From NCBI RefSeq assembly GCF_001427025.1, contig NZ_LMGA01000001.1, positions 2,779,715 through 2,843,714 of the forward strand: 64,000 nt of DNA, in the 5' to 3' direction. The notes under the pieces are model-generated. The model saw only the letters and a list, made by a program, of their open reading frames with translations, did not search any database and had not been told where the DNA came from. Positions 56,374 to 64,000 of the stretch are shown in pieces. Positions within the stretch are counted from its first letter, which is position 1, and the number at the start of each line of letters is the position of its first letter. Source of the stretch: Mesorhizobium sp. Root554. Its GTDB lineage: Bacteria; Pseudomonadota; Alphaproteobacteria; Rhizobiales; Rhizobiaceae. The position numbers were made by a program, and so were the translations under genes.

Positions 56374-57705
56374 ATGACCCATACGCTTGATCTTGCCGGC
56401 ATCGGCATCGGACCTTTCAATCTCAGCCTCGCCGCACATCTCGATTCCATCGAGGGCTTCGAGGCCCGCTTTTTCGACCGCGAACCAAGTCTCGAATGGC
56501 ATCTCGGCATGATGCTGCCGGGCGTCGAGCTGCAGACGTCTTTCCTCAAGGATCTCGTCACCGCCACGCACCCGACCAGCCCATGGTCGTTCATGGCCTA
56601 TCTGGTCGCGCAGAAGCGCTTCTATGAATTTCTGAATGCGGACTTCAACGCCATCCCGAGGCCGGAATTCGCCCGCTATCTCTCCTGGGTCAGCGAGAAC
56701 CTCGCCTCACTTCGCTTCGCCAGCGCGGTCGAGGAAATCGATTTCGACGGCAGGGATTTTCGGCTCCGCCTTGGTCGCGAAGACGTGACCGCACGCAATC
56801 TGGCGATTGCCGTCGGATTGAAACCCAACATCCCTGCCTGGGCGCAGGCGGCGGCGGGGGAGCGCTGTTTCCACAACAGCCAGGCCGCCGACCGGCTGGA
56901 TCGCCTGACCGGAAAACGCATCGCCATCGTCGGCGGCGGCCAGAGCGGCGCCGAGGTAATGTTGCATCTGATCTCCTCGGACCGTTTCGCCGGCTGCGAG
57001 ATCGACTGGATCAGCATGCGGCCGAACTTCCTGCCGCTGGATGACTCGCCCTTTACCGACGAGTTATTCACGCCGGGTTACGTTGAAAACTTCCACCGCC
57101 TGCCGCGGGGGCGGCGCGAAACCATCCTCGAGCAGCAGGTACTCGCCGGCGACGGAGCCTCGACCAGCACTCTGAAGGCGATCTACCGCCAGCTCTACAC
57201 GCTGCGGCATCTTTCCGCCGATGCCACCACGATCAACCTGACGCCGCACCGCGAAGTGTTGAACCTGACGCGCGAAGGCAACGAATACCGCCTCATCATG
57301 CGCAACGGCTTCGACGGGGCGATCGAGGCGCGGACCGCCGACGCGGTGGTGCTGGCCACCGGCTATGCCTTCGCCATTCCCGACTGCATGAAACCGCTGC
57401 TCGGCAGGATCGCCCTGGACGAACGCGGCCACTACCGGCTCGATGCGAATTTCGAGATCGAGTGGGACGGCCCCGCCGACCGCCACATCTATGCGCTCAA
57501 TGCCGGACGCCTGACCCATGGCATCGCAGAGCCGCAGCTCAGCCTGATGGCGTGGCGCAGCGCCACCATCGTCAACGCGCTGCTCGGCCGCCACCATTTC
57601 GACCTCGAACTGCCGCAGCCGCCGGTGACATGGGCTTCCAGGCAGACGGCGCGGGCCAGCCATCTCTACAGCGTCGGCCAGGAAAGGCAGCCGGTGCTCG
57701 GATAG
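56374..57705 (+). CDS. iucD: L-lysine N6-hydroxylase (IucD/RhbE-type flavin monooxygenase)
   Basis: A 443-residue FAD- and NADPH-dependent hydroxylase. The FAD motif is GIGIGPFNLSLA near residue 8, NADPH-binding GGGQSGAEVM near 188, and the C-terminal ATGYA near 325. It N-hydroxylates the side-chain amine of lysine (or a diamine in RhbE). The ATG at 56374 is preferred; TTG 56365 would overlap the iucC stop. Last gene of the iuc operon and tail-to-tail with a GGDEF gene 5 bases away. Confidence 0.93.
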   Translation: MTHTLDLAGIGIGPFNLSLAAHLDSIEGFEARFFDREPSLEWHLGMMLPGVELQTSFLKDLVTATHPTSPWSFMAYLVAQKRFYEFLNADFNAIPRPEFARYLSWVSENLASLRFASAVEEIDFDGRDFRLRLGREDVTARNLAIAVGLKPNIPAWAQAAAGERCFHNSQAADRLDRLTGKRIAIVGGGQSGAEVMLHLISSDRFAGCEIDWISMRPNFLPLDDSPFTDELFTPGYVENFHRLPRGRRETILEQQVLAGDGASTSTLKAIYRQLYTLRHLSADATTINLTPHREVLNLTREGNEYRLIMRNGFDGAIEARTADAVVLATGYAFAIPDCMKPLLGRIALDERGHYRLDANFEIEWDGPADRHIYALNAGRLTHGIAEPQLSLMAWRSATIVNALLGRHHFDLELPQPPVTWASRQTARASHLYSVGQERQPVLG

Positions 57706-57710
57706 GGGGC

Positions 57711-58883
57711 TCAGGCCACGGCGATCTGCGACGGAGCCGCCGAAGTGCAGACCCGGTTGCGGCCAGATCGCTTGGCCTCGTAGACGGCGGCATCGGCGTC
57801 GGCCATCAGGTCAGCGATCGTCCTGTGCCGACCGGGTCCCCGGCAGGCCAACCCGATGCTCACCGTCACGGTGCGCTTTATCGCCGGGGAATGAGCGTCG
57901 GACAGCGTCTCCACATTGCTCCGCATCTGCTGCGCAACGGTTTGCGCCGTGTCTTCATCGACATGCACAAGGACGATCGCGAATTCCTCGCCACCCTGCC
58001 GCGCGACGAGATCGACCCCCGGTCTGGCGCTAGCCTGCAGTTCTGCGGCGACTAGCACCAGGCAGGCATCGCCCTCCGCATGGCCGAAACTGTCGTTGTA
58101 GGCTTTGAAATGATCTACATCCACGATCAACACCGCGCAGCGTTCGGGCGCGGCGCGGGCAAAGCTCATCAGCTGGCGCCGGTTGGCCACGCCTGTCAGC
58201 GGATCGGTCAGGCTCTGAATCCTGAGTTCGCGATTGGCGGCCTCCAGCGCCGCTCCGCGCACCTGCAATTCCTCGGCAAGCTTGCGGTTCTCGTCATAGA
58301 GGCGAAGCGCCAGCACCAATTGCGATCCCATCCCCTGACCGATGATCGCGGCGAAGATGCACAGCAGCCCGGAGGCTATGGAAAGCAGTGCGCCAAACTC
58401 CATGCCGCTTGTGGCAAGGCCGATAGCGAACATCAAGAAGATCGGCACCTGGAAAAGATTGTAAGCCGGCGCATAAACCACGGCTGGGAACGTGACCGTC
58501 ACCGCGCCCATGGCCAGGCAGCAGATCACCAGGGCCTGCTGCTCGTTGCCGTGGCCGAGCATCCAGGCGCCGCCGACGCCCCAGGAGAGGCCGGAAGCAA
58601 AATAGATAGCGCTGGCGACGCGCGCCCAGGAGACCGGCGTCCATCTCGCCGGCCTGCCGCTGGCGCGCAGGGCGGTGCCCGCGAGATGCAGCAGGGCCAC
58701 CGTGCTGACGCAGCCGACCCACAGGATCAGTCCGAACTTCAAATCAGGCGACCAGTAGGCGAAGATGGCCATCAGGGCGCCGGAAATGCTCAGTATGGAA
58801 GCCGGGGCCGCCTTGTAGAGCGCGTCCATCTGCAGGGCCAGCACATCGGCCGCCTCGCCCCTGTTCCCGTCTGCCTGCGTCAC
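57711..58883 (-). CDS. Membrane-bound diguanylate cyclase (GGDEF)
   Basis: A 390-residue signalling protein. The first 200 residues hold about six helices of a sensory membrane module, then a short coil (about 195-225) leads to the GGDEF domain with LTDPLTGVANRRQL, LIVDVDHFKAYNDSFGHAEGD and the active-site loop RQGGEEFAIV near residue 297. The GGEEF form is catalytically competent, so it probably makes c-di-GMP. GTG 58883 with GAGG upstream is preferred over ATG 58829. Confidence 0.87.
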   Translation of the reverse strand: MTQADGNRGEAADVLALQMDALYKAAPASILSISGALMAIFAYWSPDLKFGLILWVGCVSTVALLHLAGTALRASGRPARWTPVSWARVASAIYFASGLSWGVGGAWMLGHGNEQQALVICCLAMGAVTVTFPAVVYAPAYNLFQVPIFLMFAIGLATSGMEFGALLSIASGLLCIFAAIIGQGMGSQLVLALRLYDENRKLAEELQVRGAALEAANRELRIQSLTDPLTGVANRRQLMSFARAAPERCAVLIVDVDHFKAYNDSFGHAEGDACLVLVAAELQASARPGVDLVARQGGEEFAIVLVHVDEDTAQTVAQQMRSNVETLSDAHSPAIKRTVTVSIGLACRGPGRHRTIADLMADADAAVYEAKRSGRNRVCTSAAPSQIAVA

Positions 58884-58989
58884 ACCAAGCCCCTCGTGCG
58901 CCTGCAGCCATACATGCCTAGTCCTAAGATTTGATTGCCCCAGGGTCACCCCAAGGCAAGCCCATTCATGGCTTTGGCCGGCGGGCGTC

Positions 58990-60087
58990 CTAGACCAGAG
59001 CCGCCACGTGGGCGGCAATCGCCAGCGACGCCGTCAATCCGGGAGACTCTATGCCGAACAGATTGACCAGCCCGACGATCCCGTGCGCCGCGCGGCCCTG
59101 GATGACGAAATCGTTCCAGCCGGCGCCGGGCGCGGCGAGCTTCGGCCTTATGCCGGCATAGTCCGGCAGCAGCGATCCATCCGGCAGCGCCGGCCAATAG
59201 CGGCGGATCGCAGCATAGAAGCTCTCGCCACGCGCCGGGTCGACGGCGTAGTCGATCTCGTCGATCCATTCCACGTCCGGACCGAACCGGGCACGTCCGG
59301 CGAGATCGAGCGTCAGATGCGTACCGAGCCCGCCAGGGACGGGAACCGGATAGATCAGGCGGCTGAATGGCGAACGGTCTGCAAGCGAGAAATAATTGCC
59401 CTTGGCGTAATACGGTTTCGGTACCAGTGCAGGCGGCATGCCCTTGATGCTTGCCGCCAGTGTACAGGCATTCAGCCCGGCGGCGTTGACGAGGGCGCGG
59501 CAGCGCATGGACATCCCCGCCTCACCGCCGATGTGAAGAACGATAGCGTCTTCACCGGCCTCGCCGCGCAGCACCGGAGCATGGAAGGCGAAGGCCGCGC
59601 CGGCGTTTTCGGCATCGCCTTGCAGCGCCAGCATGAAGCCATGCGTGTCGAAGATGCCGGTCGAGGGCGACAACAGCGCCGCCGTGCAGGACAGCGCCGG
59701 CTCGAGGTCGCGGGCGGCGGCGGCGTCGAGTTCGACCATGTCGTCGACGCCGTTTTGACGCGCATGGGCGGCGATGGCTGCGAGGCGGGCGCTTTCCGCC
59801 GCATTCGTCGCCACGATCAGCTTGCCGCATTGGCGGAACGCGATCTGGCGTTCGGCGAGATAGCGGTAAAGCCGATGCCGGCCCTCCACGCACAGAAGCG
59901 ACATCAGCGAACCGGCGGGATAGTAAATGCCGGCATGAATGACTTCGCTGTTGCGGCTGGATGTCTCTCGGCCAATCGCAGAATTGGCCTCCAGCACCAG
60001 GACCTCGCGGCCCTGCAGCGCCAGTTCGCGGGCAACGGCAAGGCCGACCGCGCCAGCACCGATGACGGCTACGTCAATGTCCTCCAC
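58990..60087 (-). CDS. FAD-dependent oxidoreductase, L-2-hydroxyglutarate oxidase-like
   Basis: A 365-residue DAO-fold flavoprotein. The FAD-binding motif [15 protein letters not shown] is at residues about 7-21, followed by the [17 protein letters not shown] block specific to LhgO-like enzymes; [18 protein letters not shown] and [19 protein letters not shown] complete the fold. It would oxidise L-2-hydroxyglutarate or a related 2-hydroxy acid. GTG 60087, behind GGGAGA, fits the FAD motif better than the longer frame to 60156. Confidence 0.88.
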   Translation of the reverse strand: MEDIDVAVIGAGAVGLAVARELALQGREVLVLEANSAIGRETSSRNSEVIHAGIYYPAGSLMSLLCVEGRHRLYRYLAERQIAFRQCGKLIVATNAAESARLAAIAAHARQNGVDDMVELDAAAARDLEPALSCTAALLSPSTGIFDTHGFMLALQGDAENAGAAFAFHAPVLRGEAGEDAIVLHIGGEAGMSMRCRALVNAAGLNACTLAASIKGMPPALVPKPYYAKGNYFSLADRSPFSRLIYPVPVPGGLGTHLTLDLAGRARFGPDVEWIDEIDYAVDPARGESFYAAIRRYWPALPDGSLLPDYAGIRPKLAAPGAGWNDFVIQGRAAHGIVGLVNLFGIESPGLTASLAIAAHVAALV

Positions 60088-60206
60088 ATTGGTCTCCCGC
60101 TTGGCCGATGGCCGTTGCCCGGCAACATATGCCGCTCGCGCATAAACGCACGGCACCTATGCAGAAAGCTCAATTGCCAGATTTTTGGATCGCGTTATAG
60201 GTCAGT

Positions 60207-60320
60207 GATGCTGACAATTCATTCCTCCCGGAACAATGTTGGCACAGACTGCGGTGCACCTCCTCCCGCGCCGCTGTTCAGATCAGGCCTGCCGGTCCTC
60301 CCCCGGCGGGCCTTTTTCTT
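60207..60320 (+). ncRNA. Candidate alpha-r14-type small RNA with anti-Shine-Dalgarno loops
   Basis: Three hairpins in about 110 bases each expose CCTCC. CCTCCC lies at 60224-60229 within TTCC/GGAA. CGGTGC-ACCTCCTCCC-GCGCCG spans 60252-60273, with nine unpaired bases CCTCCTCCC. The terminator GGCCTGCCGG / CCGGCGGGCC (60286-60312) has TCCTCCC in its loop and ends TTTTTCTT. TTGCCA (60174) and TTATAG (60195) could form the promoter, so the 5' end near 60207 is approximate. The alpha-r14 family of Rhizobiales (NfeR1 in Sinorhizobium) has this length, hairpin number and motif. It lies upstream of panE without a coding gene. Confidence 0.65.
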
Positions 60321-60337
60321 GTCCGCGAGGTGATCTC

Positions 60338-61237
60338 ATGAACATTGCCGTGATGGGCGCTGGTGCTGTTGGCTGCTACATGGGCGCGATCTTGGCGAAG
60401 GCCGGCCATGCCGTAACCCTGATCGGCCGGCCGCAGCATGTCGAGGCAGTCGGGCAGAGCGGTCTTCTTCTTGAGAGCAAGTTAAGGTTCACCGGCCATG
60501 TGCCGATGCAGGCGACGACCGAACCTGACGGCGTCGCCGGCGCGGACATCGTCCTGTTCTGCGTGAAATCGACCGATACCGAAGCGACCGGACGGCAGAT
60601 CGCGCCGTATCTCGGCGACCGGACGGCGATCATCTGCCTGCAGAACGGCGTCGACAATGCCGAACGCCTGCGGGCCGTCATCGGACACACAACCATCCCG
60701 GCTGCCGTCTACGTGGCGACGGAAATGGCCGGGCCCGGCCATGTCAAACATCACGGCCGCGGCGATCTCATCATCGGCGCCTCGCTGGATAGTGACAGGA
60801 TCGCCGAAGCATTCACGGCGTCCGGCATCCCGACGGTCGTCTCGGACAATGCCATCGGCGCGCTGTGGAGCAAGCTGATTGTCAACTGCGCCTACAACGC
60901 CTTGTCGGCCATCCCGCAGCTTCCCTATGGCAGGCTGCTTGAGACCGATGGCGTCAAAGAGGTCATGCAGGATGTTTTGAACGAATGCCTGGCCGTCGCC
61001 CGCGCGGCCGATGTCACTGTTCCGCCGGAAACCGCGCAGACCGTCGCCAACCTCGCCGCCAGCATGCCGAACCAGTATGCCTCGACGGCGCAGGACCTCG
61101 CCCGCGGCAAGCCGACCGAGATCGAGCATCTCAACGGCTACGTCGTCCGCAAGGGCGACGCGCTGGGTGTTCCGACCCCGGTCAACCGGACGCTTCTAAC
61201 GCTTGTCAGGCTGATCGAGGCGAAGGCGCTTTCCTGA
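60338..61237 (+). CDS. panE: 2-dehydropantoate 2-reductase family protein (PanE/ApbA)
   Basis: A 299-residue NADPH-dependent reductase. The Rossmann loop MGAGAVGCYMGAILAKAGH opens the protein, CVKSTDTEATGRQI and LQNGVDNAERL follow, and the Lys of SKLIVNCAYNALSAI near residue 175 matches the catalytic lysine. It may make pantoate for coenzyme A, but paralogues of this family act on other 2-keto acids. ATG 60338 is preceded by GAGGTGA, only 6 bases past the small-RNA terminator. Confidence 0.88.
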   Translation: MNIAVMGAGAVGCYMGAILAKAGHAVTLIGRPQHVEAVGQSGLLLESKLRFTGHVPMQATTEPDGVAGADIVLFCVKSTDTEATGRQIAPYLGDRTAIICLQNGVDNAERLRAVIGHTTIPAAVYVATEMAGPGHVKHHGRGDLIIGASLDSDRIAEAFTASGIPTVVSDNAIGALWSKLIVNCAYNALSAIPQLPYGRLLETDGVKEVMQDVLNECLAVARAADVTVPPETAQTVANLAASMPNQYASTAQDLARGKPTEIEHLNGYVVRKGDALGVPTPVNRTLLTLVRLIEAKALS

Positions 61238-61241
61238 GACG

Positions 61242-62471
61242 TCAGCCGTCGCCGCGGGCGACGATGCGGCGCGGCTCGAAGAAGAACGGCCGCATGCCGA
61301 CGCCCAGGATGTTGCCCGCGAACGCCGCAATCGCCCATAGATAGCCGTGCAGGCTGCCGGATGCGATGCCGGAGAAATAGGCGCCGATGTTGCAGCCATA
61401 GGCGATGCGCGCGCCATAACCCAGAAGCAGGCCGCCGATCACCGCTGCCGCGACCGAGCGCAGCGGAATGTCCAGGCTCGGCGCGAAGCTGCCGGCGAGC
61501 GCCGCCGCCAGCATGGCCCCGGCGACAATGCCGAAATCCATAACTGAGGTGATGTCGGCGAACACGCTGTTCGCCAGTGCGCTGGCATTGCCCGGCGTCT
61601 GCCAGTATGCCCATGCCGTCGGATCGATGCCGACAAGCTGTGCGCCCTTGGCGCCCCAGAGCGCGAATGCCGAGGTTATGCCCCAGGGGCGTCCAGCCAG
61701 CGTCAGCGTGGCGAAATTGAGCATCACCAGCGCAACGGCGCCGAACACAAGCGGCCATGGTCCACGCAGGAATCGCGACAGGCCGTGACGCGGCGAGGCC
61801 GGCGCCGTTTCCAGCGCGCCGTGCTTGCGTTTTTCCACCAGAACGGAAATGCCCGCCACGGCGGCGAAGACCACCAGCGACAGCGCGATGCCGCCTGCCG
61901 CGCCGAAGCTCTGCACCAACGAGATCGGCGGTAGCGAAGGCAGGCTCGTCCACCAGTCGAAATTGACAGTGCCGAGCAGCGACCCGACGATGAAGAACAG
62001 CAGCGTCACCAGCATCCGCGCATTGCCGCCGCCGGCCGTAAACAGGGTTCCGGAAGCGCAGCCGCCGCCCAGCTGCATGCCGAGTCCAAACATGAAAGCG
62101 CCAACGACGACCGAGACCCCGGCCGGAGAGACCGAGCCCTTGATCGGGTTCCCGAACAGCGTGCCCTGCGCCAGGAAGGGGAAGAACAGCAGCACCGCCA
62201 ACGCCAGCAGCAGCATCTGCACCCGCAAGCCCCGGCCACGGCTTTCGGCGATAAAGACCCGCCAGGCCGAGGTGAAGCCGAAGGCGGCGTGGTAGAGCGC
62301 GATGCCGAGGCCGCCGCCGACCAGGAACAGCGCCCCTTGCGCCGGACCGTAGGCATAGGCGAGAAGCAGCGTGCCGATGACCAGCACGGCAAGCGCCGTG
62401 ATCCCGGCCGGGCCGATGGGCGGGAAGCGGCTTTCGGCCGCCAGAGGCTGAACCAGTGTCGACATCGTCAT
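61242..62471 (-). CDS. YeeE/YedE-family sulfur transporter
   Basis: A 409-residue membrane protein with 9-11 helices, made of two homologous halves. The conserved cysteine motifs are in GGGCASGTLFTAGGG near residue 138 and ARIAYGCNIGAYFSGIASGSLHG near 360, as in thiosulfate-importing TsuA-type and PmpA/B proteins. The likely substrate is thiosulfate or another sulfur species. ATG 62471 or 62465 is the start. Tail-to-tail with panE, 4 bases apart. Confidence 0.9.
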   Translation of the reverse strand: MTMSTLVQPLAAESRFPPIGPAGITALAVLVIGTLLLAYAYGPAQGALFLVGGGLGIALYHAAFGFTSAWRVFIAESRGRGLRVQMLLLALAVLLFFPFLAQGTLFGNPIKGSVSPAGVSVVVGAFMFGLGMQLGGGCASGTLFTAGGGNARMLVTLLFFIVGSLLGTVNFDWWTSLPSLPPISLVQSFGAAGGIALSLVVFAAVAGISVLVEKRKHGALETAPASPRHGLSRFLRGPWPLVFGAVALVMLNFATLTLAGRPWGITSAFALWGAKGAQLVGIDPTAWAYWQTPGNASALANSVFADITSVMDFGIVAGAMLAAALAGSFAPSLDIPLRSVAAAVIGGLLLGYGARIAYGCNIGAYFSGIASGSLHGYLWAIAAFAGNILGVGMRPFFFEPRRIVARGDG

Positions 62472-62630
62472 TCTGCCCTTGGATGTTACCGTGACGTCAG
62501 GATCGGAACCTAAACCCTCCGGCGCCAGCCGGCGAGGCCCATGTTCCCGCTGGCTCGTGGTCTACCGGAACGATGTTTCCTTCAGCGGGTCTCAGCCGGA
62601 TTCCCTTTCCGGGAGCGCGCACGGTCCTTG

Positions 62631-62942
62631 TCAGTCTGAGCGGCGCACCAGCTGGTGATACTGTTCCCGCCTGCCGGCCTGCTCCGCTTCCACCACCAGG
62701 GCCAGTTCCAGTTCATCGAATAGCGTGAACCATTCATCCCACTCGACCAGTTCGTACCCGCCAGCATTGGCCGGCCGGTCCGCCTGATCGTTGTCGGCAT
62801 AGGCGTGCTGGCCGAAAACGATCCGCAGCATAGGTTGCGTGCCGCTTTCCGGCGACACGTCGACGATCGCCGGGAAACCGGCGCGGGCGGCGGCCCAGTC
62901 GCGGACGGCTTCGTGGTCGGTAAGGGTTACGGTTTCAGCCAT
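62631..62942 (-). CDS. Hypothetical acidic protein
   Basis: A 103-residue soluble, acidic protein starting MAETVTLTDHEAVRDWAAAR, with a beta-rich middle (PMLRIVFGQHAYAD) and a helical end (EWFTLFDELELALVVEAEQ). I do not recognise a family. No ribosome-binding site is strong, but codon-position GC is as in neighbours and the product is well composed. The longer frame to 63023 has an unlikely start. It precedes the YeeE/YedE gene on the same strand by 159 bases. Confidence 0.6.
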   Translation of the reverse strand: MAETVTLTDHEAVRDWAAARAGFPAIVDVSPESGTQPMLRIVFGQHAYADNDQADRPANAGGYELVEWDEWFTLFDELELALVVEAEQAGRREQYHQLVRRSD

Positions 62943-63178
62943 CTCAATCTCCTGAATCGCAGTGTGCATCCGCATAGAAGGGTTGGCCGTGCAACGCCGG
63001 CCGCCGCCGCTGGTTCCAGGCAAAGGCGCCGGGCCGTTCGTGCCATGCCGGGGTGGCCGACGCCGGCAACGTCGCGGCGTTGCGCCGCACTTGGCGATCC
63101 AGGAGTTTAACCCGTTGTTTGTGCTTGCCCCTTATGCTCCTTCCGCAGGGGAAACGGCTGAAGGCGCAATCGGTGAAC

Positions 63179-64000
63179 ATGGGCCTGGTGACAGCGCTGC
63201 TCAATCCGTCGATCGCGCTTATGCTGGCGGCGTCGTTCGCCACCCTGTGGCTTTATCAGCGCCATAGCCGCTATCTGGCCGTGCTTGCCTTCGGCTATCT
63301 TTTTTCCTCCGTCGGATTCCTGCTGCAGTATTTCGTGCTGCCCATCGGCTTTTACCCCACCAAGCTCATCTCCAACGTCGCCTTCATCGCCGGCACCGCC
63401 TGTATCGCTCTGGCGGTCAGCGCCCGCTACACGGCGCGCCCGCCCTATGCCGCCGTCGGCATCCTTTCAGCGATCGGGCTTTCGCTTCTGATCTGGTTCC
63501 TTTTCATCGATCCCAACCTGTCCTGGCGCATCTACGCCATGAACTTCTCGCTCGGCGGCATCACCTTCTTCGTTGCCGCGCAGATGTATCGGGCGCCCGG
63601 CAGAGGGCCTCTCGGAACGGTCCTGGTGATGCTAACTTTCGTTGTTGGGCTGAATTTCGTCGCCCGTACCGCCGTCGTCCTGTCCTTGCAGGATGGTCCC
63701 CTCACCTATGATAACCTCTACCAGTCCGCCTACTGGATGTCCGCCGTGCTGTCGCATGCGCTGCTGTCGCTGATGCTGGCGCTGGTCCTGCTCGCCGGCG
63801 CGGGGCTGGACGTGGTGTCCGGGCTCAAGGCCGATTCGCATACCGACCCGTTGTCCCGGCTGCTGAACCGCCGAGGCTTCGAGGAGCGCGCCGCGCGCCT
63901 GCTGGACCGTTGCGGCAAGACCGGGCTGCCCGTGGCGTTGGTCCTGGCCGACCTCGATCATTTCAAGGCGGTCAACGACGTTCACGGCCATCAGGCCGGC
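63179..64000 (+). CDS. Membrane-bound GGDEF protein, 3' truncated
   Basis: The frame is open from 63179 to the window end (274 codons). Six hydrophobic segments cover residues about 5-205, then SHTDPLSRLLNRRGFEE begins a GGDEF domain and LVLADLDHFKAVNDVHGHQAG follows with the metal-binding Asp. The active-site loop lies beyond the window, so catalytic competence cannot be judged. ATG 63179, GTG 63173 and ATG 63134 are all in frame. The membrane module differs from that of the GGDEF protein at 57711-58883. Confidence 0.85.
   Translation, partial: MGLVTALLNPSIALMLAASFATLWLYQRHSRYLAVLAFGYLFSSVGFLLQYFVLPIGFYPTKLISNVAFIAGTACIALAVSARYTARPPYAAVGILSAIGLSLLIWFLFIDPNLSWRIYAMNFSLGGITFFVAAQMYRAPGRGPLGTVLVMLTFVVGLNFVARTAVVLSLQDGPLTYDNLYQSAYWMSAVLSHALLSLMLALVLLAGAGLDVVSGLKADSHTDPLSRLLNRRGFEERAARLLDRCGKTGLPVALVLADLDHFKAVNDVHGHQAG

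Noticed and set aside
46386..57705. Siderophore locus considered as a mobile island
   Set aside because: No integrase, transposase, tRNA or flanking direct repeats were found; only one AT-rich promoter pocket hints at transfer, which is not enough.

Overview
The window looks like chromosomal DNA of a high-GC alphaproteobacterium of the order Rhizobiales, closest in style to Mesorhizobium/Phyllobacteriaceae. This rests on gene content (Omp19-type lipoprotein, IalB-family protein, DUF2794, DUF1127, DUF982, an RhtX-type siderophore importer), on rhizobial palindromic intergenic repeats, and on ffh-chorismate mutase-rpsP and rimM-trmD-rplS-leuC gene blocks. Coding is dense, GC is high throughout, and many operon genes overlap by ATGA or GTGA. 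No rRNA, tRNA, CRISPR array, insertion sequence or prophage was recognised.

Layout. 0-13.5 kb holds housekeeping and envelope genes: a LysE exporter cut by the window edge, rlmN, an IalB-like secreted protein, pterin dehydratase, a low-molecular-weight phosphatase, thpR, the tesA/ybbA-ybbP lysophospholipase-ABC locus, a Bax-inhibitor-1 membrane protein with a structured leader, and a ceramidase-like protein. 13.6-20 kb has acnA divergent from a cytochrome c maturation operon (ccmA, ccmB, ccmD, ccmG) that lacks ccmC; an Irr/ICE-like dyad lies between them. 20-28 kb contains yciB, ftsY, mtaB, dapF, an Omp19-like lipoprotein and zapE. 28-36.4 kb has rpsP, chorismate mutase, ffh, xerC, rimM, trmD and rplS. 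The ffh-rpsP block points the opposite way from rimM-trmD, as if a segment of about 5.5 kb had been inverted. 36.6-45.2 kb is transport: a DAACS symporter, two amino-acid ABC systems and MgtC/SapB, with leuC among them.

46.4-57.7 kb is the main accessory feature: a citrate-hydroxamate siderophore locus with a TonB-dependent receptor behind a TGA-N9-TCA (RirA-type) site, a small protein of unknown function, an RhtX/FptX-type importer, a second MFS protein on the other strand (possible exporter), and a translationally coupled iucA-iucB-iucC-iucD set. No diaminobutyrate aminotransferase or decarboxylase is present, so the gene set fits an aerobactin-like product better than rhizobactin 1021.

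57.7-64 kb carries two GGDEF proteins (the second cut by the window end), an L-2-hydroxyglutarate-oxidase-like flavoprotein, a ketopantoate-reductase-like gene and a YeeE/YedE transporter. Between the two oxidoreductase genes is a three-hairpin intergenic element with CCTCC motifs and a Rho-independent terminator, a strong candidate for an alpha-r14-type anti-Shine-Dalgarno small RNA.
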